Source of the DNA: PVC group bacterium
GTDB lineage: Bacteria; Verrucomicrobiota; Kiritimatiellia; CAIKKV01; CAITUY01
Direction: 5' to 3'
Assembly: GCA_945870225.1 (NCBI GenBank)
Contig: CAMBRF010000001.1
Coordinates: 248,001 to 312,000, forward strand
Length of the DNA stretch: 64,000 nt
Part shown: one piece after another, positions 28,939 through 37,752 of the stretch
How the letters are laid out: every line of letters starts with the position of its first letter
How positions within the stretch are numbered: position 1 is the first letter of the stretch
Notes under the pieces: model-generated
What the model saw: only the letters and a program-made list of their open reading frames with translations
Database searches by the model: none
Told to the model about the DNA's origin: nothing
Made by a program: the position numbers and the translations under genes

Positions 28939-29742
28939 ATGAAGAACAAGTCTAATATCGGGCGTTTGGCCGTCGGGGCGGCCTTGATCTGGTGCACAAT
29001 GAGTCTGCCGGCCTGGGCCGTGGATGTGGTGCATCTGACGAACGGGAAAGCGATTCAGGCGAGGGATATCCAATGGCGGGAGAGTGAGCAGACGTACCGT
29101 GTGACGACAACGGATGATGTCATGCTGCCCATTCCGAAGGCGCAGGTGGAAAGGCTGGATATTGCCAAGCCGCCGACGTTTGGTCAGGCCGAATCCTTGA
29201 TCGCCGCGAAACAGTATAAGGAAGCGATTCCGATCCTCGACGATATCGTCGGGAAATATAGAATGAAGGTATGGGACAACGAGGCCCGCAAGCTTTTGGC
29301 TCAATCCTATCTGGCGATGAATGACCCCAAGAAGGCGGCCGACTCTTTGGAAGGGTACATGTCCAGTGTTCCGAAGGCTGAAATTCCGGCTGAGATGATC
29401 ATGATTTACTGGAAAGCCCTGCTGGCGGCGGGGCGCGGTGCGACACTCAAGAAGGAAGTGGATGTCGTGGCGGCTACGGGATCGCGTGCCATGGCGGCGG
29501 CGGCGATGTTGATGCGCGGCAGCATGAATCGGGAGGCTGGCCAGAAAGAGGCGGCTGTCCTCGATTATTTGCGCGTGGTGATCCTTTTCGAGGATATCAA
29601 GGACGTGCAGCCGGAAGCCTTGTTCAGGGCGGCTGAGGTGCTTGATGAAATGAGGGATCCGAGGGCGGACGAACTGAAGAAAAAGCTGGTCCAGGAGTAT
29701 AAGGGTAGTGAGTACGCGGCGAAATTGAGCGGAAAAATATAA
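28939..29742 (+). CDS. Periplasmic TPR-like protein
   Basis: A 267-aa exported protein. The signal peptide (about residues 1-27) ends AWAVDVV. A short beta-rich segment (VHLTNGKAIQARDIQWRE) resembles the start of small SH3-like domains seen in PVC proteins. Two or three TPR-like helical hairpins follow (AESLIAAKQYKEAIPILDD, LAQSYLAMNDPKKAADSLE). It lies 15 nt after the large TPR gene with a GGGGAG ribosome site and 50 nt before the ExbB gene. It probably acts with them in the envelope; the molecular role is not known. Confidence 0.75.
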   Translation: MKNKSNIGRLAVGAALIWCTMSLPAWAVDVVHLTNGKAIQARDIQWRESEQTYRVTTTDDVMLPIPKAQVERLDIAKPPTFGQAESLIAAKQYKEAIPILDDIVGKYRMKVWDNEARKLLAQSYLAMNDPKKAADSLEGYMSSVPKAEIPAEMIMIYWKALLAAGRGATLKKEVDVVAATGSRAMAAAAMLMRGSMNREAGQKEAAVLDYLRVVILFEDIKDVQPEALFRAAEVLDEMRDPRADELKKKLVQEYKGSEYAAKLSGKI

Positions 29743-29792
29743 AATTAATCAGGACAAGTGTAATAATCGGTCAAAAAGGAGCAATAAGGGGT

Positions 29793-30632
29793 ATGAGCAG
29801 TCATAATGCAGTTCGGAAATGGATGAGTCTGTCTCTGGTGGCGTTGGTGGGGGTGATGATGGCCGGGAAAGTCTGGGCGCAGGATGCCGCCGCCCCGGCT
29901 GCTGCGGCCCCGGCGGCCGTTGCCGCCCCAGCCGCAGGTGCTGGCGGTTTGGAGTTAACTAAGGAGGCGGAGGCAGAAAAGAAGCCTGAATTGGATACCA
30001 GCTTCTGGGCCGTGGTGGTGGGAAGTGGATCCTTGGGCGTTATTCTATGGATTGGTCTGTTGGGGACCATGATCTCGATGATCTATTTCACGGTAGACTG
30101 TTCGATGACGGTCAAAGTCCAGCGGATAATACCTCCCAGTTTGATTCAAAAGGTTACGGAGTCGATGTCACAGGGTGATGTGGTCAAGGCTTTGCAGCAG
30201 TGCAAGGATGAGCCGAGTCCCATGTCGAACATTCTGGTGGCGGCCTTCAGTCACGTGGAAGAGGGCTTTGACACCATTCAGGAAGCGGTTTCGGTGGCGG
30301 CGGAGTTCGAGAGCGAGCGCCTGATGCAGCACATCTCATGGTTGTCGGTTACGGCGTCACTGGCACCCATGTTGGGTTTGCTGGGTACGGTGCAAGGTAT
30401 GATCGCGGCTTTCGCCGGACTGGCCACAGGCGGCGCGGCGAACACGGGCATGCTGGCCTTGGCCATTTCGCAGGCCCTGTGGACCACGGCGGCAGGTTTG
30501 TGCGTGGCGATTCCGGCGATCACCTCGTTCACGGTGTTCCGTAATCTGGCAAACCGCATGGCGCTCCGGATGCAGGCCATTACGATGGATCTGATCAAGG
30601 ACCTGCGGAACGTGGAAGTCGTCGCGGAATAA
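29793..30632 (+). CDS. MotA/TolQ/ExbB proton channel family protein
   Basis: A 279-aa inner-membrane protein. It has an N-terminal cleavable signal (ending VWAQDAA), an Ala/Pro-rich periplasmic linker and three transmembrane helices (about residues 75-98, 190-215 and 225-250). The family block SLAPMLGLLGTVQGMIAAF is followed by ALWTTAAGLCVAIPA. With ExbD it forms a proton-driven motor that energises a periplasm-spanning partner. The N-terminal exported extension is longer than in E. coli ExbB, which is common in some phyla. It is directly upstream of two ExbD genes. Confidence 0.92.
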   Translation: MSSHNAVRKWMSLSLVALVGVMMAGKVWAQDAAAPAAAAPAAVAAPAAGAGGLELTKEAEAEKKPELDTSFWAVVVGSGSLGVILWIGLLGTMISMIYFTVDCSMTVKVQRIIPPSLIQKVTESMSQGDVVKALQQCKDEPSPMSNILVAAFSHVEEGFDTIQEAVSVAAEFESERLMQHISWLSVTASLAPMLGLLGTVQGMIAAFAGLATGGAANTGMLALAISQALWTTAAGLCVAIPAITSFTVFRNLANRMALRMQAITMDLIKDLRNVEVVAE

Positions 30633-30695
30633 GTTTCGAAAGGCCTGTGCCGGCGCGCTTCAGGCGCGACGGCGGGCCGGACGGGTAAGGTCACA

Positions 30696-31115
30696 ATGGG
30701 AAAGTCAAAGAACTACGAAGTCCCGCTGGATATGACGCCCATGATCGATTGCGTCTTCCAGTTGATGATTTTCTTCATCGTCACGTTCAAGCTGGATGCT
30801 GACATGATTGATGAGAAGATCGTTCTGGCCAAGGCTCCCAACGGGCCGGCGATTGAACAGAAAATACCGGGTACGGTTATCGTGGAGGTCACCAACCGCG
30901 GATTCTTCAAGATCGGCGGCGCGGTCATGAATGACGAAACCCTCTACCGGATGATCAAGCAGGCGGCAAACCGGATCGGGTCAAACAATATTCAAATCCT
31001 CTTACGGGCCGACAGCAAAGCTAGGCATGTCTATGTGAAGCGCGCTTTGGATGCCTGCACGCGTGCAGGGGTCTGGCGCATTCAATTTGCGGCCATGAAA
31101 AAGAAGGCAAGTTAA
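30696..31115 (+). CDS. ExbD/TolR family protein (first copy)
   Basis: A 139-aa protein with a short cytoplasmic N-terminus, one transmembrane helix and a periplasmic domain. The helix carries the proton-carrying Asp in LDMTPMIDCVFQLMIFFIV. The C-terminal domain (about residues 55-139) has the ExbD beta-alpha pattern, including NIQILLRADSKARHVYVKRAL. It works with the ExbB-family channel encoded 63 nt upstream. The next gene is a diverged second copy, as in operons where two ExbD types make one rotor. Confidence 0.92.
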   Translation: MGKSKNYEVPLDMTPMIDCVFQLMIFFIVTFKLDADMIDEKIVLAKAPNGPAIEQKIPGTVIVEVTNRGFFKIGGAVMNDETLYRMIKQAANRIGSNNIQILLRADSKARHVYVKRALDACTRAGVWRIQFAAMKKKAS

Positions 31116-31127
31116 AGGGAGGTCATC

Positions 31128-31520
31128 ATGGGTAAGGCAAAAGGGGAAGAGCCCAAACTCGATATGACGCCAATGATCGACTGCGTCTTTCAGCTTTTGA
31201 TTTTCTTTATCATTTCGCTGAAGCCTGAGGACATCATTGCACATCTTGACGTCAATCGGCCTCAGGCGGACTCGAGAGCCAAGCCTGATACGAAGTTGGA
31301 TCTGATTCAGGTGGGCGTCTTTACGGATGGGTTTACGCTGAATGATCGGAATGTCAGTTATACGACCATGGAGTCGATGATGACGCGTCTGGCGGCTTTG
31401 AGCAAAACCCAGACGGTGGTGATCAAGTGTGCGCTTGAGTCCCCGCACTCCCGGTTGATTGAGGTGCTGAATTTATGTAGCAAGGTGGGGCTCAAAAACC
31501 TGTCCGTGATGAGTATGTGA
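31128..31520 (+). CDS. ExbD/TolR family protein (second copy)
   Basis: A 130-aa paralogue of the preceding gene. The transmembrane block LDMTPMIDCVFQLLIFFII is almost identical, while the periplasmic domain has diverged (TVVIKCALESPHSRLIEVL). It is 12 nt downstream of the first copy with an AAAGGGAGG ribosome site. ExbD acts as a dimer inside an ExbB pentamer, so a heterodimeric rotor is possible. This is inference. Confidence 0.92.
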   Translation: MGKAKGEEPKLDMTPMIDCVFQLLIFFIISLKPEDIIAHLDVNRPQADSRAKPDTKLDLIQVGVFTDGFTLNDRNVSYTTMESMMTRLAALSKTQTVVIKCALESPHSRLIEVLNLCSKVGLKNLSVMSM

Positions 31521-31542
31521 ACAGTCGGTGGGGAGAAATTTC

Positions 31543-33075
31543 ATGAGCGAGATGGATCAAGATTCGACGCTGTCGATGATGGAAGAGTCCGGCATGGAGC
31601 GCTTTCGCAGAATCCTGCGTGGGCTTCGGGCACCAAAGGATTCGGGCGAGTACCGTTTTGCGAAATTTGAATTTATCCGCTTTATGAGTTCATGGGGACT
31701 GTCTTTGGGCATCAGTTTATTGATTGTCGTCACTCTTCTGATGCTTGCCGTGGGTGAGGCCATCAAGAAGGACAGCACGGTGGAAGTGGTGATGATGACG
31801 CCGGAGACGGTCAAGCTGGATGAGATCAAGGAGGAGATCCAGAAAATTGAGGAACCGCCGCCCGAGACGGAAAGCGTGAACATGGAGGCGCCGGTCATGG
31901 GAAGCGACTCGGCGGTCGATGTTCCCGGTCCGAGAGTCTCCGAATCGACGCCGGTTTCCACGACGCCGCTCATGTCCAAGAGTCCTCTGATTTTGAAGGG
32001 AATGGCCGGGAGTATGGCTAATCGTACAGCCGGTGCACGGGCGGGGGCACTTCGTAGCTTCGGTGGATCAGGGCGCGGCGAGGAGGCCGTCATGAAGGCC
32101 CTCCGTTGGCTCAAGGCCAATCAGGGGCCGGATGGCTCGTGGGCGGCTGTTGACCGGACTGATCCGATGGCCATGGCCGGGTTGGCCTTGTTATGTTTTC
32201 TCGCTCATAACGAAACACCGGCGTCCGAGGAATTTGGTCAGACGGTTGAAAATGCGATGAAGTTTATTGTTGGTAGGCAAAGGGGGAACGGCTCGTTTGG
32301 GCGTGAATACACGCACGGTATCTGTACCTATGCCCTCAGTGAAGGCTTTGCCCTGACTAAGATCATGGCTTTGAGAGATTCCGCTGAAAAAGGAATTAAG
32401 CTGATTCTTGACGGTCAGCAGCCGACGGGTGGCTTTATGTATAACTACGCCAAGGCAGGAAAGTGGGATCTCTCGGTGGCCGGTTGGCAGTTCCAAGCGA
32501 TGAAAGCGGCCCGGATGGCGGGTTTGGGTGACGATAAGCTTGAAAACGGGATTAAACTTGGACTGGATTATCTTCGCAAGGAGGCCTTCTTTCCCGGCCG
32601 TGGCGGTTTCGGGTATCAGGGTTCGACCGGTATCCAGGGTGGTGGCGCAACGGTTTCGATGACGGGTGCCGGAACATTGTGCATGCAGCTTCTTGGGCAG
32701 CCTAGTGCGCCTGAAGTTCGTGCGGGATTGGAGTTCCTAAAAGAGGTTCCCTGTGAATGGGTGGTTGGCGCGACACCCGAAGCAACTACGGCAAAGCCCA
32801 TCTATGCATGGTATTATATTACCCAGGCCAAATTTCAAAAGGGAGGCAAGGATTGGGACAACTGGAATGCCCTGTTCTCCAAGGCGTTGGTTGCCAATCA
32901 GGAAAAGGATGGGCACTGGGAACATGGTGATCATGGCGGGTCGGTGTATACCACGGCGTTATGCTGCCTGATGCTGGAGGTGTACTATCGCTATCTGCCT
33001 ACCTACAAGCATACGGAAGATGTGGCGGAAGTAAAACCGACGGCATCGGATGATGTTGTGGTTGACGTGCGCTGA
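31543..33075 (+). CDS. Membrane-anchored terpene-cyclase/prenyltransferase-like repeat protein
   Basis: A 510-aa protein with a TonB-like layout. A cytoplasmic N-terminus (about 1-45) is followed by one transmembrane helix (about 46-70, LGISLLIVVTLLMLAVGE), a Glu/Pro-rich periplasmic spacer and an alpha/alpha-barrel domain from about residue 165. That domain shows cyclase-type repeats (ALRWLKANQGPDGSW, FIVGRQRGNGSFG, ILDGQQPTGGF, LDYLRKEAFFPGRGGFGYQG). The catalytic DxDD motif of squalene-hopene cyclases is not seen, so it is probably a binding or scaffold domain. Lying after ExbB/ExbD/ExbD, it is likely the component moved by the motor. ATG 31543 follows GGGGAG; GTG 31528 is also in frame. 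Confidence 0.82.
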   Translation: MSEMDQDSTLSMMEESGMERFRRILRGLRAPKDSGEYRFAKFEFIRFMSSWGLSLGISLLIVVTLLMLAVGEAIKKDSTVEVVMMTPETVKLDEIKEEIQKIEEPPPETESVNMEAPVMGSDSAVDVPGPRVSESTPVSTTPLMSKSPLILKGMAGSMANRTAGARAGALRSFGGSGRGEEAVMKALRWLKANQGPDGSWAAVDRTDPMAMAGLALLCFLAHNETPASEEFGQTVENAMKFIVGRQRGNGSFGREYTHGICTYALSEGFALTKIMALRDSAEKGIKLILDGQQPTGGFMYNYAKAGKWDLSVAGWQFQAMKAARMAGLGDDKLENGIKLGLDYLRKEAFFPGRGGFGYQGSTGIQGGGATVSMTGAGTLCMQLLGQPSAPEVRAGLEFLKEVPCEWVVGATPEATTAKPIYAWYYITQAKFQKGGKDWDNWNALFSKALVANQEKDGHWEHGDHGGSVYTTALCCLMLEVYYRYLPTYKHTEDVAEVKPTASDDVVVDVR

Positions 33076-33081
33076 TGGCCG

Positions 33082-34902
33082 ATGCCCGATAGCCCCCATA
33101 TACGGCTCCTCCCTCCCGATGTGGCGAATAAGATCGCCGCAGGCGAGGTGGTGGAGCGTCCCGCCTCCGTCCTGAAAGAACTCTTCGAAAACGCGATCGA
33201 TTCCGGCGCCACGCAGGTGGGTGTCGCGATTGTCGCCGGTGGGGCCCGGCTTGTCTCGGTGGCTGATAATGGCTCGGGCATGGATCGGGACGATGCCCTA
33301 TTGTCGGTTGAACGGCATGCGACCAGCAAGATTCGCGAGGCCGACGATATCGGGCACATCCGGACACTCGGGTTTCGCGGGGAGGCTCTGGCGGCGATTT
33401 CGTCGGTTTGCCGCTTCCGTCTGTGTACGCGGAGGGCCTCCGATCTGGCGGGCTCCGAATTGATCATGAGTGGCGGGAAAGTGCAGGATCTTCGCGAAGC
33501 CGGTTGCCCGCCCGGTACCCTGATCGAGGTGCGGGACCTTTTCTTCAACATGCCGGCGCGCCGGAAATTTCTGCGTTCACCCCAGACGGAAACCGGCCAT
33601 CTTCGACAGACGTTCTTGGTGCATGCCCTGGGCTGTCCCGCAGTGGGGATGAGCCTGACGATCGACGGGCGCGACGCCTGGGCGTTGGCGGGCGGCTCCA
33701 CCCATGGAGAGCGGATCCGGGAATTGTTCGGGCGGGAGATGATGGAGGGGGTGCGGCCCGTAGAGGGGCGTTCCGAAGCCGCCTCACTGACGGGATTTGT
33801 CAGTCTCCCGACGCTTAATCGGGGAGACCGTGGGGAGCAGTACGTATTCATCAATGGTCGGCCTTCATCCGCACCGGTGATCAACTATGCCATCCGAGAG
33901 GCCTATCATAACCTGTTGGCTGATGGGCGGCATCCTTACGTTTTTCTCTTCATTGAACTGCCGCCGGAGGCGGTTGACGTCAACGTCCATCCCACGAAGA
34001 GGGAAGTCCGGTTCAGGCAACCCTCGGACATCCGGGACCTGATCATTTCAGGCATTCGCCGGGCATTAATGGAGTCCGGCGGTGAATTTATCCGGGGGAA
34101 AACGGACCCTTCGGTTTTCGTTGAGGCGGTTTCCATACCGGCCCAGACGGCGTTTTCGAGTTTCAAGGTCGACGATCTTCCGCCAACCCGGATTCTGGGT
34201 TATCCCCATCCGTCCGCCCCGGAAAACGGGGCGACGCCTTCTGCCCGGCGGCAGGAACCCGAGGCGGCTGATCCATTGGTGCCGCAACGGGAACCACCGG
34301 GGGCAACAGGCGGAAAAAGCCCGTGGGCTTGGTGCAGGATCGTTGGTCAGGTGGGTGGCTTATACGTGCTGATGGAAACGGATGACGGTTATGTTGTCAT
34401 GGATCCCCATGCCGCCCATGAGCGGGTGTTGTTCGAGAAGTTTATGAACTCGGTGGCTGGGGGAACGATTGAAAGTCAGGGATTGCTGGTTCCTGAGAGC
34501 GTTGAACTGCCCCCGCGGGATGCGATGCTGGTTCGTAAAAATCTGGATCTCCTCAAAAAAATGGGGATCGGTGTATCGGAGTTTGGGGGTGACACGTTTA
34601 TGGTGGATGCCCTGCCGGCGGGATTTAACGACGTTCGAATCCGTGAGATGCTGGCGGATGTGGCCCATCATCTGGAGACACTGGGTGAGCGGGGTAGTCA
34701 TACGAGGTGGCGAGAAGAAGCCATTGCCCAGGCGGCCTGTAAGGCGGCCACGAAAGCCAGGGACCGCTTGAGTCTGGCAGAACTTGAACGCCTGGTGGTC
34801 CAATTGGCAGCAACTGAGATGCCCTACACGTGTCCCCACGGTCGCCCGACGTTGATCCATACATCGTTCAAGGAGTTGGCGAAGCGATTCGGGCGCGAGT
34901 AG
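33082..34902 (+). CDS. mutL: DNA mismatch repair protein MutL
   Basis: A 606-aa GHKL ATPase that couples mismatch recognition by MutS to strand removal. N-terminal motifs are VANKIAAGEVVERPASVLKE, DNGSGMD and TLGFRGEALAAISSV, followed by GTLIEVRDLFFNMPARRKFL. The C-terminal dimerisation domain starts about residue 410 (WCRIVGQVGGLYVL) and has DPHAAHERVLFEKF. The endonuclease motif DQHAAHERxxYE is nearly matched (DPHAAHERVLFE), so a nicking endonuclease is possible; the second metal motif ACKAATKARDRL is altered. It follows the cyclase-like gene by 6 nt. MutS is not nearby. Confidence 0.96.
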   Translation: MPDSPHIRLLPPDVANKIAAGEVVERPASVLKELFENAIDSGATQVGVAIVAGGARLVSVADNGSGMDRDDALLSVERHATSKIREADDIGHIRTLGFRGEALAAISSVCRFRLCTRRASDLAGSELIMSGGKVQDLREAGCPPGTLIEVRDLFFNMPARRKFLRSPQTETGHLRQTFLVHALGCPAVGMSLTIDGRDAWALAGGSTHGERIRELFGREMMEGVRPVEGRSEAASLTGFVSLPTLNRGDRGEQYVFINGRPSSAPVINYAIREAYHNLLADGRHPYVFLFIELPPEAVDVNVHPTKREVRFRQPSDIRDLIISGIRRALMESGGEFIRGKTDPSVFVEAVSIPAQTAFSSFKVDDLPPTRILGYPHPSAPENGATPSARRQEPEAADPLVPQREPPGATGGKSPWAWCRIVGQVGGLYVLMETDDGYVVMDPHAAHERVLFEKFMNSVAGGTIESQGLLVPESVELPPRDAMLVRKNLDLLKKMGIGVSEFGGDTFMVDALPAGFNDVRIREMLADVAHHLETLGERGSHTRWREEAIAQAACKAATKARDRLSLAELERLVVQLAATEMPYTCPHGRPTLIHTSFKELAKRFGRE

Positions 34903-35026
34903 TGCCGGAGTTCCCGTGTGCGGATCGGCCCCACGGAGCTGGCGAAGCAGCGGTCCCATAGGTCCCGATTTACCATCAAGTGCGAATTACATTCTTTTCC
35001 ACTTGTCGTTTTTTGGCGGGAACTTG

Positions 35027-35056
35027 TTGACAATGCCCATCCGGTAAGGGTTGAAT
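35027..35056 (+). promoter_or_regulatory. Probable sigma70-type promoter for the second TolQ-TolR pair
   Basis: A perfect TTGACA (35027-35032) and TTGAAT (35051-35056) are 18 nt apart, 60 nt before the ATG at 35117, in the 214-nt gap after mutL. No other feature was seen in that gap. Confidence 0.45.
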
Positions 35057-35116
35057 GCCTTTTTTAAGTTTGCCGGAGAATTCCGTTAGGCGGGTGAGGG
35101 GTAAAGGAGTGAGGCC

Positions 35117-35737
35117 ATGAACAATCTAACCATTGGTGACATGCTATTACAGGGTTGGCCTGTCTTGTCGATTCTACTTGTGATGTCCGTTTTTTCAATC
35201 ACCATTATCGTTGACCGGGTTCTGGCCATTAGAAGGGCGCGCCTTAATGCCAGGGCTTTTATCGCGAAGTTGATCCGGATCATGAACGAAGAGGGAGTCA
35301 GCCGGGCCGTTGATTTTTGTGCAAAATACAACAAGCCGGTGGCTGTTGTTGCGGCGGAAATTCTGGCGCAGCCGGGTAAGCGGGCGGCCCGCGATCGCGC
35401 GTTACAGCACGCGATGCAGAGTCAGGTGCGCGATCTGGAAACGATGGTTCCCGTATTGGGAACGGTGGCCAGTACGGCTCCATTTGTCGGCCTGTTTGGT
35501 ACGGTCATCGGGATCATCAAGGCTTTCGCCAGCATCGCGGCCAATACGGGCGGGGGGCCCGAGGTGGTGGCGGCGGGTATCGCTGAAGCTTTGATCACCA
35601 CCGCTTGCGGTCTGGTGGTCGCGATTCCCGCGCTGGCTGGTTACAACTATTGTATTCATCAGGTCGAAGTTTTGATGGGGGATGTTGAACTGGCGGTCTA
35701 CGACCTGGTTGAATCGATTTGCGGCGGAGAGGAATAA
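35117..35737 (+). CDS. MotA/TolQ/ExbB proton channel family protein (second locus)
   Basis: A 206-aa inner-membrane protein with the usual three helices and no exported N-terminal extension, unlike the copy at 29793. The first helix is about residues 12-34. The family block is VASTAPFVGLFGTVIGIIKAF, shown here in the span 115-135, with EALITTACGLVVAIPALAGY closing it. It precedes an ExbD gene by 4 nt. TolQ-TolR of the Tol-Pal division system is one option, but no TolA, TolB or Pal gene is adjacent. Confidence 0.92.
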   Translation: MNNLTIGDMLLQGWPVLSILLVMSVFSITIIVDRVLAIRRARLNARAFIAKLIRIMNEEGVSRAVDFCAKYNKPVAVVAAEILAQPGKRAARDRALQHAMQSQVRDLETMVPVLGTVASTAPFVGLFGTVIGIIKAFASIAANTGGGPEVVAAGIAEALITTACGLVVAIPALAGYNYCIHQVEVLMGDVELAVYDLVESICGGEE

Positions 35738-35741
35738 TCGG

Positions 35742-36185
35742 GTGAAGGGATCTTCCTTCAAGCAGAGAGGCGGCAAGTACCGCGTGATGGCGGAGATCAA
35801 CATGATCCCGCTCATTGACGTGGCCTTGGTGCTGTTGATCATCTTCATGATCATGACCCCGTTTCTCGTGCGCTCGCAGTTGAAGATTAATCTGCCGAGT
35901 TCCAAGGCCGCCAGTGAAGAGGCGCAAAGCCATCTTATGCTGCAGGTGCAGGTGGATCGGCAGGGGATCGCCTATCTCGATGGACAGGCTGTACCCGCAG
36001 GTCTTCTGGAAGGCCGGTTGCGGCAGACCCTGCGCGATCCTGAAAATCAGCCGGTGGTGATTGAGGCGGACAAGGATGTTGCCTTCCAGCACGTCGTGAC
36101 CGTCATGGACATCGCCAAGAAGATCGGCGCAAAACGTCTGGCCGTCTGCGTGAAAAAGACGACCCAAGTCGTTGGCCACCGTTGA
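35742..36185 (+). CDS. ExbD/TolR family protein (second locus)
   Basis: A 147-aa protein with a short basic N-terminus, one transmembrane helix carrying the Asp in INMIPLIDVALVLLIIFMI and a periplasmic domain (ENQPVVIEADKDVAFQHVV). It pairs with the TolQ-like channel just upstream. The start GTG 35742 (VKGSSF, ribosome site GGAGAGGAA) is chosen because it leaves 4 nt between the genes; ATG 35787 is the alternative, and the longer frame would overlap the upstream gene by 56 nt. Confidence 0.9.
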   Translation: MKGSSFKQRGGKYRVMAEINMIPLIDVALVLLIIFMIMTPFLVRSQLKINLPSSKAASEEAQSHLMLQVQVDRQGIAYLDGQAVPAGLLEGRLRQTLRDPENQPVVIEADKDVAFQHVVTVMDIAKKIGAKRLAVCVKKTTQVVGHR

Positions 36186-36191
36186 TCTGGA

Positions 36192-37733
36192 TTAATCGAA
36201 AACCCGCATCCCCCCCGGACTGCTTCCCTGTGCGCCTTTTCGCATAAGCCGATAGACTCCGCCGTACAAGGTCGGAAGATTGTCGCGGAACCAGGCGGAG
36301 GTCCGCTTGGCCAAACGAAGGCTTTTGCTAAGACTTTCCACCATTCGCGCGGCGGCGGGGTTGTTGGGGCCCATGGCAATCAGGCGGGCCCCGATTTGAG
36401 GCTTCACGTGCGGCAGGACAACGGTGTTCAATAATAACCAGAAACGGGGCGTCAGGTAGCCGCCCGGCCTCGTGGGCATCAGCATGGCGTCATAGGCGTC
36501 CGTGGCAAATTGGCCGAGCATCTTGTCCTTCTCGCAGCGGGCGTGGAGTGGCGTTTTGGGGAAAGGCGTCAGCGATAATGATACGACCCACCAGTTGGGG
36601 CGGGGCAACTCGTTGAGCGTAAGGGCGATTTCTCTCAAGTCATCCTCGCGCTCGTAGGGGTTGTTGATGATCAGGTCGATCGATAACCAAAGGCCGGCGT
36701 TATGCACGAGACGGGCAGCGATCAGGAAGGATCGTGAATCCTCCTTCCGGTTGAAGACCTCTTTGTTGATCCGGTTCGAACTTTGCAGGCCCATCGTTAC
36801 ATATTGAAGGCCGCCCGATTTGAACAACTCCAGTCGTTCCGCAGTCACGTAGCGCGGGATCATGCGCACAATGAAGGGCAGTCCTACTTCCTCCTTCATG
36901 CGTCGGCAAAACTCGCGAACCCAGTCGTCGGAACCCACAAAAAAACTGTCGTCCTGAATATTGATTCCCCGAAGGCCGGGATCGGTGGCCTGGACATGCT
37001 TGATCTCGCGGATGACCCGGTCCACACTCGCTCGCTTCACCGCGCCGATGTGGACGTTGCAGCAATAGGCGCACCGATAGGCGCATCCACGGGAGGTCAC
37101 CAGGTCGTAGTATTTTCCGTGCCATCCCCCGAATTTTTGGTGGATCGCGCGCGTCAATCGCACGAGCCGCCCGTTCAGCAGGACCCAGTCCCGGTCGAAG
37201 CGGAACAGCGGAAACGGCAATATGTTCAGGTCAATCTGTTGATCGGGAGTTTGCGGGTTCAAGGTGACGGCCCCGTCCCGTCGCCAGACCAATCCCGGGA
37301 TGGTCGAGGGTGCCACTCCCTCCAGGATCATTTCCAGAGGCCGCTCGCCGGGACCCCGGACGGCATAATCGGCCCCCTCCACGAGCGATTCCTCGGGACA
37401 GAGCGACACGTGCACTCCGCCCGCCAGAATGGTTCCGGTATAGCCCTCCTCGCGCAGGGACTTCACCAGCAGGGCATAGGGTTTCAAACTGGCCGTCATC
37501 AGGTAGCAGCCAAGATGCGTCACACGTTCGCGCTTCAGGAAGTCGGATATCCGGCGGATTTCTGAGGGTGAAAACGTGACGGGATGACCATGGATCGCCA
37601 GCGGCCTGAGAATATTCAAGAGTGTGGTCCGGTACCCTACTGATTCCGCATAGGCACCCAGGACGCGAATGGACAGAGGCCTGACCTCTTCATCAATCGT
37701 CATCAGTAGAAGATGTTTGGAATTCCGATCCAT
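36192..37733 (-). CDS. B12-binding-domain radical SAM protein
   Basis: A 513-aa enzyme. The N-terminal region (about 10-140) has a Rossmann-like cobalamin-binding pattern (ILAGGVHVSLCPEESL), and the radical SAM core starts at SRGCAYRCAYC, with cluster-binding C217, C221 and C224. A later block, INIQDDSFFVGSDDWV, fits the SAM-binding part of the barrel. Relatives include methyltransferases and ring-forming enzymes for lipids, antibiotics and tetrapyrroles; the substrate is not predictable. The His of the classical cobalamin motif DxHxxG is not seen. It converges on the ExbD gene and lies 19 nt downstream of the GspG-like gene. Confidence 0.85.
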   Translation of the reverse strand: MDRNSKHLLLMTIDEEVRPLSIRVLGAYAESVGYRTTLLNILRPLAIHGHPVTFSPSEIRRISDFLKRERVTHLGCYLMTASLKPYALLVKSLREEGYTGTILAGGVHVSLCPEESLVEGADYAVRGPGERPLEMILEGVAPSTIPGLVWRRDGAVTLNPQTPDQQIDLNILPFPLFRFDRDWVLLNGRLVRLTRAIHQKFGGWHGKYYDLVTSRGCAYRCAYCCNVHIGAVKRASVDRVIREIKHVQATDPGLRGINIQDDSFFVGSDDWVREFCRRMKEEVGLPFIVRMIPRYVTAERLELFKSGGLQYVTMGLQSSNRINKEVFNRKEDSRSFLIAARLVHNAGLWLSIDLIINNPYEREDDLREIALTLNELPRPNWWVVSLSLTPFPKTPLHARCEKDKMLGQFATDAYDAMLMPTRPGGYLTPRFWLLLNTVVLPHVKPQIGARLIAMGPNNPAAARMVESLSKSLRLAKRTSAWFRDNLPTLYGGVYRLMRKGAQGSSPGGMRVFD

Positions 37734-37752
37734 GGTGTCACCCCGACGGTCC

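Noticed and set aside
31543-33075. Functional squalene-hopene cyclase
   Set aside because: The repeats fit the fold, but no DxDD catalytic motif is seen and the protein has a TonB-like membrane anchor.
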